From Burhinus oedicnemus (lineage: Eukaryota; Chordata; Aves; Charadriiformes; Burhinidae): a stretch of 64,000 nt of DNA. Both the position numbers and the translations under genes were made by a program. The notes under the pieces were generated by a model. It saw only the letters and a list, made by a program, of their open reading frames with translations. It did not search any database and was not told the origin of the DNA. This document shows, piece by piece, positions 28,101-38,894 of this stretch. The stretch lies in NCBI GenBank assembly GCA_008921705.1, contig VFFE01008529.1:722242-786241 (forward strand), read 5' to 3'. Numbering within the stretch: the stretch's first letter is position 1; every line of letters begins with the position of its first letter.

Positions 28101-31100
28101 CATTAACACAGCCATCGTGGGCAGCCTTCCTGCTATATGAGAAACTTAAGCATGCTGCAATTAAATGGTCCTTATACGGTCTAGTCTCATCATGACAGAG
28201 AAGAAGCCCAAAGTCTAATCAGGAGAAACACCGTGAGTAACTGTGCCATTTCTCCTTGTTCTGTTTTCAAAAAAATTCTTACCACCTTACCAAACCCTGC
28301 ACTTCCTGGAGGAACTTTTGTTGTATTTTTATTTCAGTATACAGCAAAATCAGGGACTTGATTTATGAAAGAACAGTTAATCTGACAACTGTTAATAAAT
28401 GCAAGGATAATAAAAATCAAACTTTTATTAATAAAAATTATCTGTGTTAAATCTCACTGTTCGCTAATCTATTACCGCATGCAGCACATGTAGAGTATCT
28501 GCTCAAAAGCTGTCAGTTCTACGTACTACACTCTGACGTGTTTCTATACCATGGCAGGAGAAATCCCAGATCTACTTTATAATATTTCTTCCAGTGTATT
28601 ATTTCTGTTAATCAGAACCAATTTTATAAAATAATGCAGTTCTGCATTATGCATTAAAAAATTATTAAAACTACCAACCAAAATGACGAATGATCAACAG
28701 CAAAATAAGAGCTAGAGTCTAAAACTGCTGATGCCCATTTAGAAATAATTAAGCAAAAAGGTAAGAAGTGCCAGAAAAATGGAGTATGAGAAACCTGTAA
28801 GAGAGTTCACCAAGTTATATAAATCATTAAAGATAACTTTGGAAGTTAAATGTAGATTGCATTTATTTAGTACTAAATAAAAGCTGGACACCTTTAGTCA
28901 CTAAATAAAAGCACTACACTAGTAACATAAAATAGTGCAGGTGCATTATTTTGATCACATCACTTCAATAAAAATTATCAAGTAAATCTGCATAACTTCA
29001 AGCAAGCTATCAACATTGGATAACTCTAGCCTTCCAACTGGTCAGCTGGTATCTGCCTCTAGGTCACATTTAGGATGAAACTAAGACTGAGTTTTCAAGT
29101 TTCATAGAGCATCAAACATCCCTCTTATTGATTAGTGCTGATTATTTTTTTAAAGTAGCTTAGAATTTTACTGATCACATAAAAGAGGAACAGAATTCAG
29201 TTTCGTCAACAATATTTATTTTTGCTCCCAAGTGCAAAGCACTTAGCTTTGCCACTTGGAAACTAGGCCAGGTCAATACTCAGACGCACACAGAATAGGA
29301 TGCCGAGTAATACGATTCCATGTAATGCTTTTCTTTGACTCCAGACTTCCTTGTGGAATAACAGCTAGACTGAGAAAGACAATCTCATTTTAAAACATAT
29401 GCTGTTGCCATGCTCGTCAATAATCCCTTTCCACATCTATCAAATTGTAATACTAACCAAAGTAACATAAGGCTTCATCTCCCATGCTTCTATGTTTGTG
29501 TTGTCTATTATTATAGGAGAGATTCTCATTTCAAATGCTTCTTTGGCTGAAAGACACACGTGTACAAGAGAACATGATATAGTTAATTTCATTATAATAG
29601 GGTGGACATGTAACATTTATACTAATTCTCTAAATTTGTAATACTTTTTAAAATAGATAATCCATAACGATTAACCACTGTGTAAAGAACTCTTGCCACA
29701 GCCTGATCTGTTCCAGGACCCTCTTTTATTTTAGAAATCCCCCTCTCATATGCAAAGCTATTGAGATATGGCATTATTCTTTTGAATTAATGTATGTATG
29801 ATAATTCAAGGAATGAAAATGCAGATGTAAGACGCACCAAGATGACTAATCAATCAGTAAATTAAACTAAAAAAAAACCTACATGATCACCTTAAAGTGG
29901 ACTTCTTTGTTGCATACAAAATTCTTGGCTTTATAACAGTCTTAAGATTAGTCCACTCTGTAAAGTGTATAAAACACGAAAAATCAAAAGAATTATTGTA
30001 ATTTAAATACATAGTAAAGAAATGTTTAGAATCACTAGCTTTGAGATACAGCACCATGTTTCTGTAGCTACGTTACAATGCATGTGAACAATCAAAGTTA
30101 TCGTTGAATCACATATTTCTTACTAACCCATTTCTCCACTGATTAGAAATTTGACAGTAGAAAAGTGATCCTGGGTCTAATTTAGCAAATAAAAGTTTAA
30201 AAAGAGTTGTTCTATGGCGAGCTTAGCAAGAGGCACTATCAAAAAATACACCAATTATGGAAAAAAGGAATAATTTATTCTGTCTTGCTCTAATAATTTT
30301 GTTCTAAGTTTGCCAAGAATTTAGTGCTCAAGAGAAAAAATAATCAAGAGCAGGAAAATATCTGTGTAAGTGTTATTTGTATCAACATCCTCATTACTTA
30401 TTGCACATGCATATATAATGGCTCATCTCAGAAGAAATATTTCTGGGAGATGGTACAGATTACCATTCCAGAAGTGAGACACAACCCAAAATACATACCA
30501 GGACGAAATCTGAGGACAAAACAATCTTTTGATAAAGACACTGGCATTTTTAATTGCAAAACACACAATGGACAGATGACTTCTGAGTTTGTGCTCGTAT
30601 TCTTTTACCCCACACATATTAAAAAATATTTCTACGATGGGATAAATGCTTGTCCTGCAACACAGGCACTACAAGACAGGCAGCTTTTTAAATGGCACAC
30701 AAGCACTGAACTGTAAACAAGCAAGCTAATCCTTCATTTATTTCTCACCTCGTTTCCTGTTCCAGTCATGTGCTTCCCCTAAGCAATCGGGATCATAATG
30801 GTATTGTCCATGTTTATAAAAGTAATCATCAGTGCTAAGAATGATTCCACCTGGGTTATCCTCAAGCAAAATCCTGTGAAAGATCAAGAAGTAAATAGCT
30901 TTTCCCCCTTCTTCTCCCCAACCCTGATATCTGCTGCCATACAAACATGTATTTAGTCTCTTGCACAAAACCAACATTATTTGGAATGGAAGCAGCAAAT
31001 TTAGGTAAGGGGAAAAAAAATCACCATCCAGGCAAAGATATCTATAATAATTTCCCTCCATTTCCAAAGGCTGAGGATATCTAGGGGAAAGACCTGACAG

Positions 31101-34100
31101 AGGTTCTGTACAAGTCTCATTTCAAAACAACAGAGGTATTTTTCCATCTACATCTAGTGATGTACTTTCACACTGACAAATACACACACAGTCTTAATTG
31201 CACAAACTATTTCAGGTGCCAGCCAAAGGAGTTTAAGCTTAATCTAGGCTTTTGGAGAGTTAGAAGAGAAATCAAGAATGCAACCTAAGAAGCTCCACAC
31301 GTACTACTTACACAAAAGAATTCCAACAGTGGAAGGGGAATTTCTGCCTATAAAGCGCTGGCATATTTCCATCCACATTATTAGAAGGAAAAACCAGAAA
31401 TGAACAGGGACTGGAAGAACACAGCGGACCTAATACTATCGTAATGACCCTCTGCTGACATAAGCTCCTTTGGCCAGTGACAGAAGTTAAAGCTAACCCC
31501 TCCTATTTCAATTTCCAGTAGAGGTCAAGGAGCTGCAAGCAACTCGGCTCTCTGCAATTATTATTACTCATCTTGCTGCATGTACCATGTAGCTGGCAAT
31601 TAGGGTATAAGCACACCTATTTACAAATGTCAGAAAATTATCGCTGCCTGCACTAAATCCTGTACACAATAAAGCAACTTCTTTTAGAAGCTCACAATAT
31701 AGATGTTCTACCTTGCCAAATATGATTTTCCTGATCCTGGAACACCTCTGAGAAGAACAAGTACTTGACCTATAAGGTGCATCTTTTTTCTCATCATGTG
31801 ACAAGCAGGTGGCTGCTGTGCTTGCGAGAGGTTCAATTTTGAGTTTCTATCTTGATTTCCCCATACCTTCAGAGAAGAGTTGCTATCCCAGGCATTTGAA
31901 ACCACTGGAGAGGAAAAAAAGAGTCCTTTTTCCAAAGTCCTGTAGCCTGAAACAGGTCTCCACTGCCCTGGACTGACAGCCACAGGAGTTACAAAGCTGT
32001 GACTTCCACTGGATGGATAAAATACAGGAGCCATGAGATTCCAGTATTGCTGAGGTTGACAGGACAATGTAGAACAATTTAAGTTACAACCCTGCTGAGT
32101 TTGCTGAAAATCTGCAGGTTTTGGTGTTTTTAAACTGGATGTTTCAAGAGAGACATATACCTCTGGAAGACAACTGCTCTGGTGGCTGTTAAAGGCAGTC
32201 ACTACCTCTTCGTGCTGTTCCAGGCACCCTGCATTAGGATTTCCAGTAACAGCTACTACAAGTTCCAAAGGTCTTTGGGAGGACTCAACAGAAGCAGCAG
32301 TCACACTTTTTCGATCCAAAACAGTATCTTGTGTCTGTTCAGAATTTCCACATGATGTTTCTCCATTCGATTGTTTACAGACTTCTGAAGCTACATCATG
32401 TTGAACATGTATTTCTGACAAATCAGCATCTTCCAATATCTCTGCAAATGTGTCTGATGCAGCTGATGAGCTTGTCTGGATGCTTAGCTGACCCACTGGT
32501 GGCTGTGAAGAGCAGAAGTTTTCTAAAACCTCATTATTTGTCTCTGTTTGTTGTGGAAAAAGTAGGACATTGCGAGCTGAATCAGATTTTTCCCACTTAG
32601 GAAATTTGTTAAAGCCATCATGTTCCACAGAGTGCTTATATACTATTTGGTCATTTGCAGAATTAGGCAATTCATCACTCGAGCTGTACCTCTGAAAGGC
32701 ATTTTCTATTAAGGAATCCAGTTCTTCAGTCAGCTGCTCACCAGGTGATAACACCTTTTCTTTTTCTTCTTCAGAATTACTTTGTTTTGTAGTACTTTCC
32801 CCCATTCTTTCATTTGCAATAGATCTTTGCTGATTAACAAGAGCTAGTGATGATGCTACTGGCTCAAAACCCAAGGTTTTTGAAGATGCTACTCCTTTGG
32901 CATGGGTGGACAGCTCTAGCAGATAATCCATAGCATTTTCTACTGTTGAGTAAGGTAAAAAGAATAAAGCATGGTCAGCTGAACAAACACAAGCTGATGG
33001 AAATGCAAATTTTTTACTTGAAGGAGTATTTATCACAACTAAAGAGACAACCAAAAGACAGTTCACCAATTCATCTTTTTAACACACCTTCTGCAACTCC
33101 CTTGATCTATTTCTCATTTGAGGTAAAGGCAGAACTCAATACAGACATATTGCAAAATAACAATCTAATAAGATCAAAAATTACTAAGGAAATAGTGTCT
33201 AAAAATTATTAATTTTAACTGGAAAAAATCAGAACTGGGTATTTAAATGGATACTTCTTTCTAACCTATCTCATATAGGCAAAATAGTGTAAGATAAACT
33301 GAAAAACACTACTGAGGACTAAAGAGATAAAAGTATACAAAATATGTTTATTATGGCTAGGCCCAATTGAAAATGTCATACCTAATATAGTCTGAAAAAT
33401 CCAGTATCTGCATTAATTCTTTGTAAAGCCACAAAATGGAGTATAGGTTGTCTGCGATCAACATGAACAAAATGATAACCTGGCACAAGTATCATCTGAG
33501 CCCTAAAGCTAAGCTTCTGTTTTCCTGAAAGACAGTGGAGCAAAAAGCCTAAGTCCACTGAAGCGCAACTCCTTCTGCGAACATGTCAAATAAAATTTTC
33601 CTTGTCCTTCCATCTTCTCTACTATATGAAACTTATTATTCATATGAAAAGATGCTAATCTTTCCATTTTTAAACTATTGTTAATAGTACAACACAATAA
33701 TGAACTCAGCATATTTACTGAATTCTCCAATAAGCTTCTAGATAAATCTGTTATTTTGATAAAGGTAAATCTTATTAAGAGTTCAAAGCATGAATCAGTA
33801 ATTCTATCAATTCAATTTTAAAAGGAGTAACAATCATAGCAACAAACTGAGTTATAAACTCCATACAATTTAGGTAAGGTAAAAACAGCAATAAAAGCAG
33901 TCCTCTCAATGCCTATCTAGCTTTCATACATATCAAAAGATGACAAACTCTGCCTTCTTTGCAAGTAGTCTTCGAAAAATCTCAGCTAATCACACCTGAT
34001 CATATGAATACAGAGTAGTTAAAATGCTCCATATATGACTTATTCTCCTGCTAAATAACTTCTCAGATGTTGCTATCCAGCATCTCATCCATTAGTTTTC

Positions 34101-35027
34101 TCGTAAGTGAATGAACTTGTATATAGAAGAATTTTAAAACCACAAAAGCATGGGAATGACTGGGCACAGACACAAAAATAAGTGTGCCAGGAGAGGTGGG
34201 TATGTAGCTTGGCAGAACACAGAGAGAAACATGGTCCAAGTGAGACTGCAGAGAATTCAACATGACAAACAGAATTTATCCTGCAAAAACTAATCCTCAA
34301 TGGAGATGACAAGATGACAGTGCAAAACAGAAAGCAAAACAAAATCTCAGTTCAAGTATTTAAGTAAAAGCAAACACTGTCAGGACCACATACTGTGTAC
34401 CATTTTCTTAAAAAACTGTGATCTACAACATAAAATACCCCTCCTGCAGGAACAGTTTATGCATCTAGCAGATATGGCACAGAAACTAATTCGAAAAAAA
34501 AAAAAAAAAAATTCTCCTCACAACTCTACCACCACCTGCTCTGTGTCACAGAACAAGCCACTTAAACTGTACATCCGTTTATGGAGCACACTGCTACTGC
34601 AAATTACCAGCCTCAGAGGAACATCGTCAAACTTGGAGAATCTTACATGGAAAGAGCTCTAAAATTTCAAAATATTATGACTCACCTACTCATTAAAAAC
34701 TAAACTCACAAATACGCTTGCAACACCCACACCAACTTTTCTGGAGTTGCCCTAGTTAATAGCTGTCTGCATACGGAACAAAACTGTAATGCCAACTGTA
34801 CATTATTTACCTTTAAAATCACATTCAGACAGAACCATATAAACCACACTAGGATCTAGGTCAGAAAACATCTCTGACATGCTGTTGAAGAGCTCTTCCT
34901 TATTGACACTATCCACTGCTTGTGACACTGAGTGGCCTGGATCCCCTTGGGATACAGCAACGGCAGTTCTATCAGAATTGCCATTCTTCCTTGAAGGACT
35001 CCCACCAGTTTTCCTTCTCCGTGGCAT
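10101..35027 (-). CDS. N4BP2: NEDD4-binding protein 2, complete coding region in 16 exons
   Basis: Spliced by hand, this gives 1,792 residues plus TGA, with all introns GT-AG and in phase. Domains: CUE at about 44-84 (binds ubiquitin); P-loop kinase at about 466-620, with Walker A GVPGSGKS at 472-479, STDDYFY near 495 and IIIDNTN near 536; a long acidic/serine-rich middle holding paired W-P motifs near 808 and 888; a CUE-like segment near 1090-1140 and another at 1552-1590; DUF1771 at about 1641-1705; and an Smr domain at 1711-1792 with LDLHGLH and [10 protein letters not shown]. Family knowledge: N4BP2/B3BP binds BCL3, p300/CBP and NEDD4, has 5'-polynucleotide kinase activity, and its Smr domain nicks DNA. 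Length is close to the mammalian form (about 1,770). The ATG is chosen because MPRRRK matches the known N-terminus and has A at -3. All catalytic motifs are intact. Confidence 0.97.
10978..11101 (-). CDS. N4BP2: N4BP2 coding exon 15: Smr core
   Basis: It encodes [36 protein letters not shown]. The TGRG-H-S-Q-G-G block is the second Smr signature and part of the nuclease centre. The acceptor is CTGTTACAG|AG and the donor TTCAG|GTGAGT. The exon is 124 nt long. Confidence 0.97.
12944..13112 (-). CDS. N4BP2: N4BP2 coding exon 14: DUF1771 end and Smr start
   Basis: It encodes [20 protein letters not shown], then [14 protein letters not shown] and [19 protein letters not shown] is the hallmark first motif of Smr domains. 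The acceptor AATAAAG|GG is weak (almost no pyrimidine tract), yet protein identity and phase require it. The donor is GAAG|GTAGGA. The exon is 169 nt long. Confidence 0.95.
15379..15564 (-). CDS. N4BP2: N4BP2 coding exon 13: DUF1771 start
   Basis: It encodes 62 residues: an acidic Lys/Glu start, then [36 protein letters not shown]. This is the charged helical DUF1771 segment that precedes Smr domains. The acceptor is TCCTACAG|GC and the donor ATCAG|GTAAAT. A coding run of eight A residues lies next to the acceptor. The intron upstream is only 104 nt. Confidence 0.96.
15669..15807 (-). CDS. N4BP2: N4BP2 coding exon 12: end of CUE-like segment
   Basis: It encodes [20 protein letters not shown] and then [12 protein letters not shown], completing the CUE-like helices started in exon 11, then a basic linker (KNREKK). 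The acceptor is CTTTACAG|C and the donor AGAAG|GTATTT. The exon is 139 nt long. Confidence 0.94.
17151..17269 (-). CDS. N4BP2: N4BP2 coding exon 11: CUE-like segment
   Basis: It encodes a coiled basic stretch ([10 protein letters not shown]) and then [20 protein letters not shown]. The Met-Phe-Pro plus aspartate helix pattern is that of a CUE/UBA-type fold, finished in the next exon. The acceptor is CTGGGTAG|AA and the donor ACAA|GTAAGA. The exon is 119 nt long. Confidence 0.93.
17805..17940. repeat. A/C-rich simple repeat (AAAC-type) in intron 10
   Basis: About 135 bases are built almost only of A and C, in units such as AAACAAAC and AAAAAACCCC. On the gene strand this is a G/T tract of GTTTG and GGGGTTTT units. 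It creates long spurious minus-strand frames rich in Phe, Leu and Val. Confidence 0.9.
18803..19047 (-). CDS. N4BP2: N4BP2 coding exon 10
   Basis: It encodes 81 residues ending [34 protein letters not shown] corresponds to the mammalian DHWNTQ block. The acceptor is TTTTGAAG|GT and the donor CCTG|GTATGG. Its F-M-D-H-W core resembles the W-P motifs of the central exon. Confidence 0.93.
20084..20126 (-). CDS. N4BP2: N4BP2 coding exon 9 (43-nt microexon)
   Basis: It encodes only [14 protein letters not shown] plus one base. KRQR continues the EKWKES helix of the previous exon, as in mammals (ERQR there). The acceptor is TATTTAG|AA and the donor AGAAG|GTATGT. It was found from phase and splice sites because it is too short to stand out as an open frame. 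Confidence 0.85.
20853..20938 (-). CDS. N4BP2: N4BP2 coding exon 8
   Basis: It encodes [20 protein letters not shown] then EKWKESIL, matching the mammalian segment directly after FGPVGID almost residue for residue. The acceptor is CCATAAG|GA, with a poor pyrimidine tract, and the donor TTCTG|GTTAGT. The exon is 86 nt long. Confidence 0.93.
20939..22288 (-). other. N4BP2 intron 7 containing the assembly gap
   Basis: This GT-AG intron of about 1.35 kb separates the large central exon from exon 8. It holds a poly(T) run at 21606-21616, the 20-N gap, and a poly(A) run just after it. No repeat family is otherwise recognised. Its true length is unknown because the N count is a placeholder. Confidence 0.8.
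21639..21658. other. Assembly gap (20 N)
   Basis: Exactly 20 N bases lie between a unique sequence ending GGCATGGAAG and a long A-rich run at 21659-21700. The fixed round size suggests a placeholder. The adjoining homopolymers (T-run before, A-run after) are the likely cause of the break. It is intronic, so the N4BP2 coding sequence is not affected. Confidence 0.97.
22289..24615 (-). CDS. N4BP2: N4BP2 coding exon 7: large central exon
   Basis: This exon of 2,327 nt (about 776 residues) is the bulk of the low-complexity middle. Two related segments, [19 protein letters not shown] near residue 808 and [19 protein letters not shown] near 888, lie about 80 residues apart. Further on, [38 protein letters not shown] and a CUE-like helical block with [20 protein letters not shown] (about 1090-1140) are conserved islands. 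The exon ends [19 protein letters not shown]. The acceptor is TTTCAG|A and the donor GCAG|GTATGA. Confidence 0.96.
25714..25869 (-). CDS. N4BP2: N4BP2 coding exon 6: kinase lid region
   Basis: It encodes [20 protein letters not shown], the basic lid and end of the kinase domain, then a variable acidic tail ending DESH. The acceptor is TTCGTAG|G after a long T-run and the donor CATAG|GTTAGA. The exon is 156 nt long. Confidence 0.95.
25870..27597 (-). other. N4BP2 intron 5, hosting a CR1 element
   Basis: This intron of 1.73 kb lies between kinase exons 5 and 6 with consensus GT-AG ends. About a third of it is the CR1 copy listed separately. The rest is AT-rich and without recognised features. 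Confidence 0.85.
26555..27140 (-). mobile_element. CR1 LINE, 3' portion, in minus orientation
   Basis: The left end reads AATCACAAAG...GAAAGGGACCTCTGGAGGTC, the reverse complement of the CR1 3' end. Next come the recognisable CR1 strings GATCAGGTTGCCCAGAGC, then ATCATCTGCTAACCTGCTGA near 26870 and GTAGTGGCCCTAGTACTCAT near 26935. CATCCAGCCAATTTTCTAGC follows near 27010. It lies in the same orientation as N4BP2, within intron 5. Divergence from consensus is considerable, so it is an old copy. No intact reverse-transcriptase frame remains. Confidence 0.85.
27598..27674 (-). CDS. N4BP2: N4BP2 coding exon 5: kinase core
   Basis: This short exon of 77 nt encodes [18 protein letters not shown] followed by KELE, a highly conserved block of the N4BP2/N4BP2L kinase family. 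The acceptor is TTATTCAG|GC and the donor GAAAG|GTAAGA. Confidence 0.96.
29458..29546 (-). CDS. N4BP2: N4BP2 coding exon 4: kinase core
   Basis: It encodes [14 protein letters not shown] and EAWEMKPYV, the conserved central strand and helix of the kinase. The acceptor is CTTTCAG|CC and the donor TTTG|GTTAGT. The exon is 89 nt long. IIIDNTN is identical to the motif I recall from mammalian N4BP2. Confidence 0.96.
30749..30873 (-). CDS. N4BP2: N4BP2 coding exon 3: kinase core
   Basis: It encodes about residues 483-525, including [10 protein letters not shown] and LGEAHDWN. These match the segment after the P-loop in N4BP2-type kinases, where the paired aspartates follow strand 2. The acceptor is TTTCACAG|G and the donor CGAG|GTGAGA. 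The exon length of 125 nt keeps phase 2 to 1. Confidence 0.96.
31712..32942 (-). CDS. N4BP2: N4BP2 coding exon 2: end of CUE, linker, Walker A
   Basis: This exon of 1,231 nt completes the CUE domain with [11 protein letters not shown]. It carries about 380 residues of acidic, Ser/Gln-rich linker and ends in [16 protein letters not shown], the P-loop of the kinase domain. The acceptor is CTCAACAG|TA and the donor GGCAAG|GTAGAA. The proline-rich run that precedes the kinase in mammalian N4BP2 is not seen; a Gln/Trp/Met-rich stretch occupies that place. Confidence 0.96.
32943..34810 (-). other. N4BP2 intron 1 between coding exons
   Basis: This intron of 1.87 kb separates the two halves of the CUE domain. 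It is AT-rich, with no repeat family recognised apart from short homopolymers. An A-run at about 34494-34510 lies just outside any exon. Confidence 0.7.
34811..35027 (-). CDS. N4BP2: N4BP2 coding exon 1: start codon and first half of CUE domain
   Basis: It encodes residues 1-72 and one base of codon 73. The basic start MPRRRK is followed by a Ser/Gln/Val linker. The CUE core [14 protein letters not shown] then runs into the next exon. The donor is AAAG|GTAAAT. The acceptor on the 5' side is probably TTTTTAG at 35041-35036, leaving only eight untranslated bases (35035-35028) before the ATG in this exon. The rest of the 5' UTR must therefore lie in an upstream exon. Confidence 0.95.
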
Positions 35028-35599
35028 TTTATTTTCTAAAAATCAGCTTGCTTTTTGTTTTAGTTTCTTCACATGAGGCTGACAGCACCAAGCTCAGAAA
35101 TCACAAAAAATCCCTCTAACTGGGATACGCATAACAGAAATAGCAGACCTGGAAAAAAAGAGAACAGAGAAATTTTAATAAAATACACAGTCACATTTCC
35201 ATGTCTCCTACTTAGATAGCTAAAAGATCAAAAAAATACATAAGCATCCAGGAAAGCATTTTCTAGAAGGCTACCTTTCTTCTTTTCAAATGTTTGACAG
35301 CTAAATAGCAGCCTTAACTTTCAAACAAACTAGATATTGAATCTGCATCTGGAAGAGAGAACAAGTAAAATGGCATTTAAAAGAAAAATCCAGAAGAGTA
35401 AAGGAAGCAACGCAAAGCAGCCAGTTCCCAAATATTCCTCTGCTAACACCTACTAATGACCAGTTAACATTATGGAACGCTTATATCCTGTTAAAATTTG
35501 TGAATTTTGCTCCTCTTACAAAAGTACTGGAAAACATAACAGACATCTCCAAATCTTCCAGAAGTCCTTCACGACCTTCCTCCCCAGCCTTGATTTTTT

Positions 35600-35805
35600 A
35601 TGAGTAAACAGTTGGGGTTCTTCAAGGTTCAAACACTGGCATAGGCTGCCCAGAGAGTTTGTGGAGTCTTCAACCATGCAGATTCTCAAAACCTGACTGA
35701 ACATGGCCCTGCGCAACCTGCTTCAGGTGACCCCGCTTGAGCGGGTGGGTCAAACCAGATGACATCCAGAAATGCCTTCCAACCTCAGCCTGTGTGGGGT
35801 TTTTT
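35600..35805 (+). mobile_element. CR1 LINE, 3' tail, in plus orientation
   Basis: The strings ACACTGGCATAGGCTGCCCA, GAGAGTTTGTGGAGTCTTCA, CTTGAGCGGGTGGGTCAAAC and CCAGATGACATCCAGAAATG, CCTTCCAACCTCAGCC follow the CR1 3' end in order. The terminal 8-bp repeats are not clear. Orientation is opposite to N4BP2. This is an old truncated copy in the inferred 5' intron. Confidence 0.85.
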
Positions 35806-38800
35806 TAAATTGCTAAAAACAATTTACAGCTTTATAAGCCATAAAGCAAGAAGAGGCTTCTGTCCATCCCCCACACTCCTGCCATAAAGCCTTTGAATAT
35901 GTCTAGTTAAAACATTATGGCATCTATAATAACTGCAATTACTGCATTAATTTTGTATAGAAAAGGAAAATTATTATTAATTGAAGTACAAGCACAGAGT
36001 ATGGTGTGATCTCACTTTTTTCTTTATATCAAATAACATCAAAGCTCTGTTGTGTTCTAGTGATGCTCATAATAAACTAATTTATAATTTTTACAAATTA
36101 TTATTCAGAAGACTAGCAAAGCTTGGTAAGGCTGAAAATCTTAATTTAATTACAACAAAGCGTCACCATTTAGTGATAACAGTTACCAAGTAGGCCATAA
36201 AACACCTATTTCTATATATAGATTATTTTGCCAGTGATGACCAATTCAACATACGCAGATAAATCAATGGCAGCACTTCCAAGTTCACTTAGTCCTTTCC
36301 TCCCGAGATCACTGGCACACAAATGATGATGACAGATCAGTGCCAGATTCGGACAGCACTTGTCCATTATTCTTTAGCAACCTCTTCCAGAAGTATCATT
36401 TAGAAGAGGGTGGACTGTTAGGTTCCCAAATCACAGAAATTTACCTAAGAAAAACATCAACTCCAGGATCCCAGGAGTTTCTACCATATACATATGGACA
36501 TTAGACAGACAAATGAGACGGATGTCTGAAACAATGAAGAGGTCAAGAAAGTCTGAAATGCACAACAGTTAAACAATACACAGGAAAAGGAAGAGCCAGA
36601 CTTCCAAAAATAAAGGAGAAACAACAGTAGAAGATGCTAGTTACTCAGACTGAGCTGGGACAACTGCAGCTCTTTTTTCACTACACTTTTTTTGGTTTAC
36701 CTCTCTGATTAGCCATCCTTACACCTTTCTTTACTGTCACAAAAATGTATTCAAGCAGAACAATTAAAAAAAAAAAGTTGTTATAGCAAGTCATGTTTTT
36801 CAAACTTTTATTTCTAATTGATTCATCCTCCAGCCAGTAAACCAGGTTGAGACCTAACCTCACATGATGTGTCAGTGCTAAAAAATGTGATTGTTCCTGA
36901 CTAAAACAGGTTCAGTGACAAAGAAAAGATCCTGCAAGGGAGAAAGGTATTCACGCACCTCGACTCTACTGAACACCATGAGACTCTAAGCAGAAGACTC
37001 CCAAGTGTTGTCAATGTTTTAATCCAACTCTCTTGGATTGCTAAGGCAACGCACGGATCCACATTTTGTCCCCTCTCTCCATCTAATGTCTTAGTAAAAT
37101 TGTAGAAATTGTTAAACCTGTCAAAAAGATAGATCAGCATTGTCCAGGATTTCATTTAAAATAAAGTATTTACCATGGCTAATATGGCAGACAGATATTT
37201 TGACAGAATCTCCTCTTTTTACCACAATATTTTCAATTAAATTCCTGGACAGATTCCTGGGCAATATCTTCTGTTGATTATTACCAAGCACAATAAAAGT
37301 ATATAAAAATAGATGCCTGTGCACATACAAAGCACAGTGTACTGTATTACATAAGAGATAACACTAACACACTCAACTGAAAGGAAGAATTTTCACTTGC
37401 TTTTAAGAGCATGCCCTGAACTTTAGAGAGGATTTTATCTAGGGACTTGTCTTTTCAGATATTCAAGTTTCTCTTTCCGAAAATTAGTTTACTATGAAAG
37501 AGGAAATAATTTTGAATAACCCAATAGCCAGACTTGCAGAACAGCTGTATTTATTGGTTCTGGATAACAACATACGAATCAGTCTGTAGTCTGCTGTGGA
37601 TGAGGGGTTTTTTTACCCCCTCAGATGAAAATGCAGTTGTAATAACATAATGATTTAGAAGAGCAGAGCTGTGCTGAACACACTGAAAGGGAATTCTAGA
37701 CAATTAGCCAGAGGCTGCAATATACTTGGAGGTTTGCTAGTCAGTTCTGGGTACGCATTTGACACACATCCAATTAGAACAAACAGCTGTTCCATTTCAG
37801 CACTGACGAAAAACAATACTCCTGTGGCAGTCTCAACTTCACCTTTAAAAACAATGCAAAACAAAACCCATGACCACCTCCTCACTCATAGTTCTTCAGA
37901 AATACACATCTCCTGACATTAAGGATATCCTCCCAAACAAGCATATGTACAAAAATCTGCCCATATGGGAACTACCTTCAAAATTAAGCAATCTTACAAA
38001 TAAAAGAGATATTAAGATAGCAGCATTGTCTACAAAATAAGATAATTTTCAAACCCTACCAACTGACAAGAGAAAAAGTAGATTTGTCAGGTCAGGGCAC
38101 TTGAATGTCATCATCTTTCTAGCTGGCCAGAGTTTATTGGTGATGGCAGATTACAAGCCGCAGCCAGCAGTGCTACCCCTAAGAAGCTGGATGGATGCAT
38201 CACATTCTGTAGGCACAGACACACGTAGCCAGAAATCAGCATCCATTACAGGCAAGCCAGTCACTACAGAAACAGGCAGGTACCGAGATCATCAGCTTAA
38301 CACAACATATTTTTCCTCTCTGTTTGACAGACAGAACAATGAAGTGTAAAGAAGCGGCCACCCTGGCACAACAGGAGGATGGACCAAGATCTCAACTCTC
38401 AATCCCAAGGTCTTCCTAACAGCATTCAACTTTCCTTTCCAGTGAAAGAAAAAGCAATCATTTCATAAACTAGCTCTAAGAATGTGTTTATAACTCCCTA
38501 GGGGAAAGAAAGAAGGGTGACCAAAGTTTCCAGTAAATACAAAGTGTCTGTCAGTTATACAGAAGAGGAAAAATACGCAAGTTTTTTTCCCCCCTCCCTC
38601 TCCATTTTCTGCATTCTCATACCTAAATTGATAAACTAATTGATGAAGCATTACTGTCTTAGGAAAATATATAAGAAAATTCTTCCATAAAGCATAGAGT
38701 GAATTTAAATCACCATACTTACTGCAAAGGAATTCCCTTGCAGACACATGTTCCAAAAGGTTCCATTTTATTTTCATTAATACAATTGTCCATAGAAGAA

Positions 38801-38869
38801 ATTAATCTGAAATAGCAGGAGTATAATACTCATCCTGGTCAGACTCCTCATATTAAAGGGAAAAGATGT

Positions 38870-38894
38870 AAAAAAAAAAAAAAAAAAAAAAAAA
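38870..38894. repeat. Poly(A) run of 25
   Basis: Twenty-five consecutive A bases lie within the inferred first intron. No retroposed gene body is recognisable immediately upstream, so it is listed as a homopolymer. Its length is likely to vary between assemblies. Confidence 0.9.

Noticed and set aside
30324..30716. 130-codon plus-strand frame in intron 3
   Set aside because: It is antisense to N4BP2, in AT-rich intron, with no conserved motif and no good splice or poly(A) signals.
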